NCBI RefSeq assembly: GCF_003116815.1
Contig: NZ_QDKQ01000034.1
Span: 186,001-250,000, forward strand
Direction of reading: 5' to 3'
DNA from: Caulobacter endophyticus
GTDB lineage: Bacteria > Pseudomonadota > Alphaproteobacteria > Caulobacterales > Caulobacteraceae
Length of the DNA stretch: 64,000 nucleotides
A program made the position numbers and the translations under genes. The notes below the pieces were generated by a model, which ran no database searches, was not told the DNA's origin, and saw nothing but the letters and a program-made list of their open reading frames with translations. Shown one piece after another: positions 60,901 through 64,000 of this stretch; position 1 is the stretch's first letter, and every line of letters begins with the position of its first letter.

Positions 60901-61883
60901 TTCCAGCGGCCCGCGCTGGCGGGGCTGGCGCGGCCGGCCCGGGCCAGAAGGTCGGCGGCCTCGGAGAACTGCTGGGCCTGCAGGCGCACAAGGCCCAGGC
61001 CGCCCAGCGCGTCGGCGTCGCCCGCGCGGCGGGCCAGGGCCGCCTGGAAGCGGCGTTCGGCCTCAGCCGCGTCGCCGGCCTGCAGGGCCTGGAAGCCCTT
61101 GGCGCGGTCGCCGGCCGACGGGTCGACGGGGGCTGCCGCGCTGGCCTTGGGCGCGACCTTGGCGGCGGCCAGCTTGCGCGAGATCTCGGCGTCGTTGGGA
61201 CGGGCGGCCAGATAGTCGCCGAACAGGTCGGCGTTGCGAGGACTGTCGTCCATCCAGGTCAGGGCCTGGCGCCAGGCGCTGGCGGCCTTGCCCGAGGCCG
61301 CCCCGCCGCCGCCCGCCAGGCGGGCCAGCACGGCCACGCCCTCGCGGCGGGTGCCCTCGCGATAGGTCAGGGCCTGGCCGAGCGCCAGCTGGACGTTCTG
61401 ATCGCCGGGCTTGCGGGCGGCCAGGGCGCGCAGGCCGGTCTGGGCCTGGGCGACGCCGCCGGGGGCGCCGGCCAGGGTCTGGTAGTATTCCAGCGCCAGG
61501 GCGTCAGGCGGATTGGCCCCGCCGAAAGCCTGGCGGTAGGCCGCCGCGGCCGCAGCGCTGTCGCCCTTCTGGGCGAGAGCCCGGGCCTTGGCCAGGTCGC
61601 CGCCGCCGGCCGCCGCCGGGGCGCTCGCTCCCGGACGCTGGGGCGCGTCCAGCGCCGCCAGGCCGCGCTTGGCCGCGGCGTTGCCCGGATCGGCGGCCAG
61701 GGCGCGCTTGTAGGCGTCGGCGGCCAGGTCCTTGCGGCCCTTCTGGCTCCAGAAGTCGCCCTGGCGCACCAGGGCGGACACCGCCGATCCGCCCGCCTGG
61801 GCCTCCGCGACGCTCGCCGTCCCGCCCGCCATCAGGATGGCGGCCAGGGCGGCCTCGATGGACATGCGACGCAGGGTCTTCAC
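57921..61883 (-). CDS. bcsC: BcsC cellulose export channel with TPR domain
   Basis: 1320 residues. The GTG at 61883 overlaps the bcsB stop (GTGA) and gives a signal peptide (RRMSIEAALAAILMAGGTAS). Residues about 35-840 are tetratricopeptide repeats (AYKRALAADPGNAAAKRGLA is a typical unit). The C-terminal 400 residues are the BcsC outer-membrane barrel (GYSGLYGDASYSRYDGEHVA; LGGYIRPYRRGETEVQVGFN). It carries the nascent glucan through the periplasm and outer membrane. The same frame is open far upstream into bcsB; that part is shadow. Confidence 0.93.
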   Translation of the reverse strand: MKTLRRMSIEAALAAILMAGGTASVAEAQAGGSAVSALVRQGDFWSQKGRKDLAADAYKRALAADPGNAAAKRGLAALDAPQRPGASAPAAAGGGDLAKARALAQKGDSAAAAAAYRQAFGGANPPDALALEYYQTLAGAPGGVAQAQTGLRALAARKPGDQNVQLALGQALTYREGTRREGVAVLARLAGGGGAASGKAASAWRQALTWMDDSPRNADLFGDYLAARPNDAEISRKLAAAKVAPKASAAAPVDPSAGDRAKGFQALQAGDAAEAERRFQAALARRAGDADALGGLGLVRLQAQQFSEAADLLARAGRASPASAGRWKEALTSARFYAGLQTAQAALDQGQAAKAEQAVRPLTAQTYPDRLLASNLLAESLRRQGKAAEAESVYRQILAAAPTQAEAQQGLVQVLLDQGRTAEADQVAAASPALQPNASGQNALRGRIDHERANQLWANGDLSGANAAFESALASAPSDPWVRLDFARFLAGQGESQAAEGLMSQVATGSDPEQIHAAAVFADQQGRPTEALALLNRASATRMTPEMTALRGRLEIDAAIDQARQGGSVAQLRGLAARPGLSVDAEGRLASALYDLGDRQTALSIAQRALAEGVTEAPAGYDGMVAVLAKAGRDAEAAAIIRQAAVRAGNSPEGTRAVADLTATLGAERADRLRQNGDLASAFDVLSAAFAVAPKNTRLLAPLGRVYLDGKMYDEAAQAYGVLLRAKPGDKEALIGLADASAGRGDLAGARRTLAQAIAASPRDADLYLASARVERQAGNERGALEALRTARALRERRPTFGSGLDAVLAPGGSNAAPGGGLGPNPFTSGGVPARSSPVLPVAAGRYDLMNSAAAAPLTGVDASYGGGDQLAGVLAPAAPSAAAIPAERNFAGVAFPFTGRNGRAGEAASPRPTPTAAPARGNPFVAPAARDPVVGDIDRQIAEITARTAAEVSGSAQIRARSGEAGLGRLHELSATASASANLGDVRFTASLSPVSIDGGTPSGSAEQRYGGNQIVNARAIVGEFAPVYRAASPQSASGASVNLAMEAGPLRADVGTTPIGFGDIDVAGGATFSPRLGANGQGKAWIERRPVTDSVVAYAGARDPVTGQRWGRVMRTGGGVSLSYDDGYSGLYGDASYSRYDGEHVADNDGYQINLGGYIRPYRRGETEVQVGFNLNQQGFDNNQNFFSLGHGGYFSPKTFTSLTAPISVTAKQGAWKFKGAIAPGYQTYNQAGAAYFPMDPALQGELTTLAQADADVFPRYLAQSASGFGVSGGLSADYRFRPGATIGGAVNFNTFGVYNETAVSVGVKQILGGEGGR

Positions 61884-64000
61884 TTGTGGCTGCCCCCTTC
61901 GAGGCGACGGCGCGCGATGGACTTCAGCGCGAAGATGAGCGGGAACGACAGGGCCAGACCCACGCCGAAGATCGAGACGGCCAGCAGCAGCGGACGCTGG
62001 CTCAGCCACCACATCATGTAGACCCACCACGGCAGGTCGCCGGTGTGGAACTGCTTGCCGACCTGGAAGCTGGAAAAGCCTTCCTCGGTGACCACCGCCA
62101 GGTCGCCCTGCACGCGGGCGTTCTGGGCCGGATCGTCGAGGCGGGCCAGCACCGCCGGCAGGCGGGCCGGGTCGCTGGCCAGGATGGCCACCACCGCCCG
62201 GTCGTGGTCGTACGGCGAGCGGAAGCTGACCAGGCCCTCGAAGCCGTCGCCGGCCACCAGCAGGTCGTCGGCATGCTCGCGCGCGGCCGAGGCCTCGCCG
62301 TTGGCCATCAGGAACACCCGCTCGGCCAGGGCGGCGGTCTTCAGGCGCAGGCGGTCGGCCTCGAAGGTCACCGGCGCGCCGGCGAATAGCCCCGAAAGGC
62401 GGCGGGCCGTCTCGGGGCGGCCGATCAGCAGCACATCGCGGCCCTTCAGCGCGTCGGCGTCGGCCGAGCGCGAGATGGCCACCCGGGTCACCGGCGCGCC
62501 GGTGACGTCGCCAAAGCGCCCCATCAGGTTGAGGAACGCCTCGATGTCGGCCGGGGCCGGAGCCGCGTCCAGCACCACGGTGGTCTTGTCGAGGTCGGCG
62601 TTGCGGGTGAACGGGAAACCGGCGCTGGCGAAGAAGGCCAGGTTCGGCAGGGCCGCGAAGTGGCGCCCGCCGCTCAGGTCGATGGTGCTGTCCGGATCGA
62701 TGCCGCTGTGGACGTTGGTGGGCAACTGGCCCTGGCAGGCGCCGGTTTTGTTGCTCTTGATGTCGAAATAGAACTGCAGCTGGCTGGCGCCGAACAGCAG
62801 GTAGGGCGGCAGGTCCAGGCTGTGCTCGTTGCGGGCGAAGCGGTTGAACAGGCCGCGCACCTCGGCGGTGCGGTCCTGGGCGCTGAGCCGGTAGGAGCGC
62901 AGGTACTGGCCGTTCAGCGACACGTCCAGGCGCGACTGCTCGCGGTCGAACCACGGCCCCTTGGGATAGCGATAGCGCACGCGCATCGGCGCGCCCTGCA
63001 CAGGCCACAGGAAGAGGTCGGGCGCCACGCGGAACGGCACGTTGACCGGCGCCGGCGACAGGCCCGGCGCCTGCAGCAGCTGGGCGTCGACCAGCTCGCC
63101 CATGCGCACCGGTCGGTCCATGCGCAGCCAGCGCGGCGCGTCGTACGGCGCGCGCGGGGCGATCAGGGCGGTGTCGACCTGGGCCATGGCGCCGCTGAAA
63201 CCGCCTTGGGAGATGCTGAGCGCCAGGGCGGCGCGGCGGATCTCGGAGGTGTCGCGGCCCAGCACCAGCAGCAGCCGGCGCTCGGGCGCCTGCGGATTGG
63301 CGACCACGGCCAGGGTCGGTCCATTGACCTGCGGCAGCACGAGCTCGCCGATCGCCTGGCCCGACTGGCCGAACACCACGCCCTCGCCCTGCGGCAGGGT
63401 TCCGATCAGGGTCGGGAAGGCAAAGCCGCGATAGCTGGCCCGCATGCCGAAATAGGAAGCCGCCGCCCCTGCCCCGCGCAGCACGGCGTCGGACGGGGTC
63501 TCGGCGAACACGAACGGCAGGAGGAGCTTGCCGCCGCCCTTGTCGAAGAACGGCCCGGGCAGTTGCGACAGGTCCGGCTGGCCCGGCAGGCGCGAAATGG
63601 TCAGCTCCAGGCGCGAGCGCTGGTTGGACACGTTCATCCACAGCGACGAATGCTGCGGGTCCTCGCAGGCGCGGGTGTAGTGGCCGATGAAGCGGAGATT
63701 GAGGTTGTTGTCGCGCAGGAACAGGGCCGGGTCGATGGGGATCGACCACTCGGTCCCGGCCGCGCGGTCGGGGGTCAGCATCACCGTGCCGGCCGGCTCG
63801 CCGTTGAGGGTGACGGCCAGCTGCGACAGGTCGCCCAGCAGCGACGGCGAATAGGCGCCGTTGACCACGAGGCGCGCAGCCGTGACCACCTCGTCGCGGC
63901 GCAGGGCGAAATCGACGCCGGCCTCGCCCTGCACGCCGCGCAGGCGCAGCGGCTGGCCAAAGCCAAGGTCCTTCAGGGTCAGCACGCGGGTGGAGCCGGC
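61880..64000 (-). CDS. bcsB: BcsB cellulose synthase periplasmic subunit (5' end beyond window)
   Basis: More than 706 residues; the frame is open to the window edge (AGSTRVLTLKDLGFGQPL), so the signal peptide and first residues lie outside. Features of BcsB: jelly-roll/flavodoxin-like repeats (LTLNG-type strands, NNLNLRFIGHYTRACEDP; LDLPPYLLFGASQLQFYFDI), DPDSTIDLSGGRHFAALPNL, and a C-terminal membrane anchor (RPLLLAVSIFGVGLALSFPL) followed by IARRRLEGGSHK. The anchor contacts BcsA, whose gene should lie just upstream. BcsB guides glucan through the periplasm. Coupled to bcsC by GTGA. Confidence 0.92.
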   Translation of the reverse strand, partial: AGSTRVLTLKDLGFGQPLRLRGVQGEAGVDFALRRDEVVTAARLVVNGAYSPSLLGDLSQLAVTLNGEPAGTVMLTPDRAAGTEWSIPIDPALFLRDNNLNLRFIGHYTRACEDPQHSSLWMNVSNQRSRLELTISRLPGQPDLSQLPGPFFDKGGGKLLLPFVFAETPSDAVLRGAGAAASYFGMRASYRGFAFPTLIGTLPQGEGVVFGQSGQAIGELVLPQVNGPTLAVVANPQAPERRLLLVLGRDTSEIRRAALALSISQGGFSGAMAQVDTALIAPRAPYDAPRWLRMDRPVRMGELVDAQLLQAPGLSPAPVNVPFRVAPDLFLWPVQGAPMRVRYRYPKGPWFDREQSRLDVSLNGQYLRSYRLSAQDRTAEVRGLFNRFARNEHSLDLPPYLLFGASQLQFYFDIKSNKTGACQGQLPTNVHSGIDPDSTIDLSGGRHFAALPNLAFFASAGFPFTRNADLDKTTVVLDAAPAPADIEAFLNLMGRFGDVTGAPVTRVAISRSADADALKGRDVLLIGRPETARRLSGLFAGAPVTFEADRLRLKTAALAERVFLMANGEASAAREHADDLLVAGDGFEGLVSFRSPYDHDRAVVAILASDPARLPAVLARLDDPAQNARVQGDLAVVTEEGFSSFQVGKQFHTGDLPWWVYMMWWLSQRPLLLAVSIFGVGLALSFPLIFALKSIARRRLEGGSHK

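Noticed and set aside
58305..62021. 1238-codon open frame on the plus strand across bcsC
   Set aside because: Antisense shadow of bcsC caused by high third-position GC; its composition (Gly, Arg, Ala, Val, His) is not that of a real protein.

Overview
The window is high-GC DNA with the gene style of an alphaproteobacterium, most likely Caulobacteraceae (Caulobacter or a close relative). Pointers are a bcs cellulose-synthesis operon with bcsD and bcsZ, an STN-type TonB-dependent receptor, an RsaD/RsaE-like type I secretion pair, a GapR-family protein and dense ATGA/TGATG gene overlaps. The genus is inferred; no rRNA or housekeeping marker is present.

1-14.8 kb is one arm of a temperate prophage. 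A lambda-like switch sits at 6.8 kb. Leftward (minus strand) run a Cro-like gene, a second HTH regulator, two small ORFs, a PrimPol-type primase, a P4/D5-type helicase, an unknown 256-residue protein, an HNH nuclease and the start of a P27-type small terminase. Rightward run the S24-type repressor, a HIRAN-like gene (opposite strand), a GapR-family protein, a large ParB-like protein, several small phage genes, a probable excisionase and a tyrosine integrase. Palindromes of the form GCATTMATGC occur in both divergent promoter regions and are probable repressor operators. Just past the integrase lies the 3' half of a tRNA-Arg(CCU) gene, the attachment-site scar.

14.8-41.4 kb is a defence and mobile-element island: (i) a two-gene GHKL-ATPase/receiver-like system; (ii) an SspABCD single-strand phosphorothioation operon, followed convergently by a protein that looks like a GIY-YIG nuclease and may replace the usual SspE effector; (iii) a membrane protein/methyltransferase/HTH-GTPase operon; (iv) a complete TnsA-TnsB-TnsC-TniQ Tn7-like transposition operon; (v) a serine recombinase with two ParB/RepB-like proteins.

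41.4-52.9 kb holds further accessory blocks: a restriction-endonuclease-like/Fic fusion, a gene-poor patch with 41-bp direct repeats, a type I secretion locus with two acidic candidate substrates separated by a 20-bp-stem hairpin, an ApeA-like HEPN protein, a Shedu nuclease joined to a truncated neighbour, and a small membrane protein. Related non-coding sequences rich in TAAGTT recur at 14.8, 41.2, 44.0 and 52.8 kb, exactly at the edges of these blocks.

52.9-64 kb returns to chromosomal backbone: a TonB-dependent receptor, a histidine-kinase remnant, and the cellulose operon read on the minus strand (bcsB, cut by the window end, then bcsC, bcsD, bcsZ and a small BcsP/BcsR-like gene).
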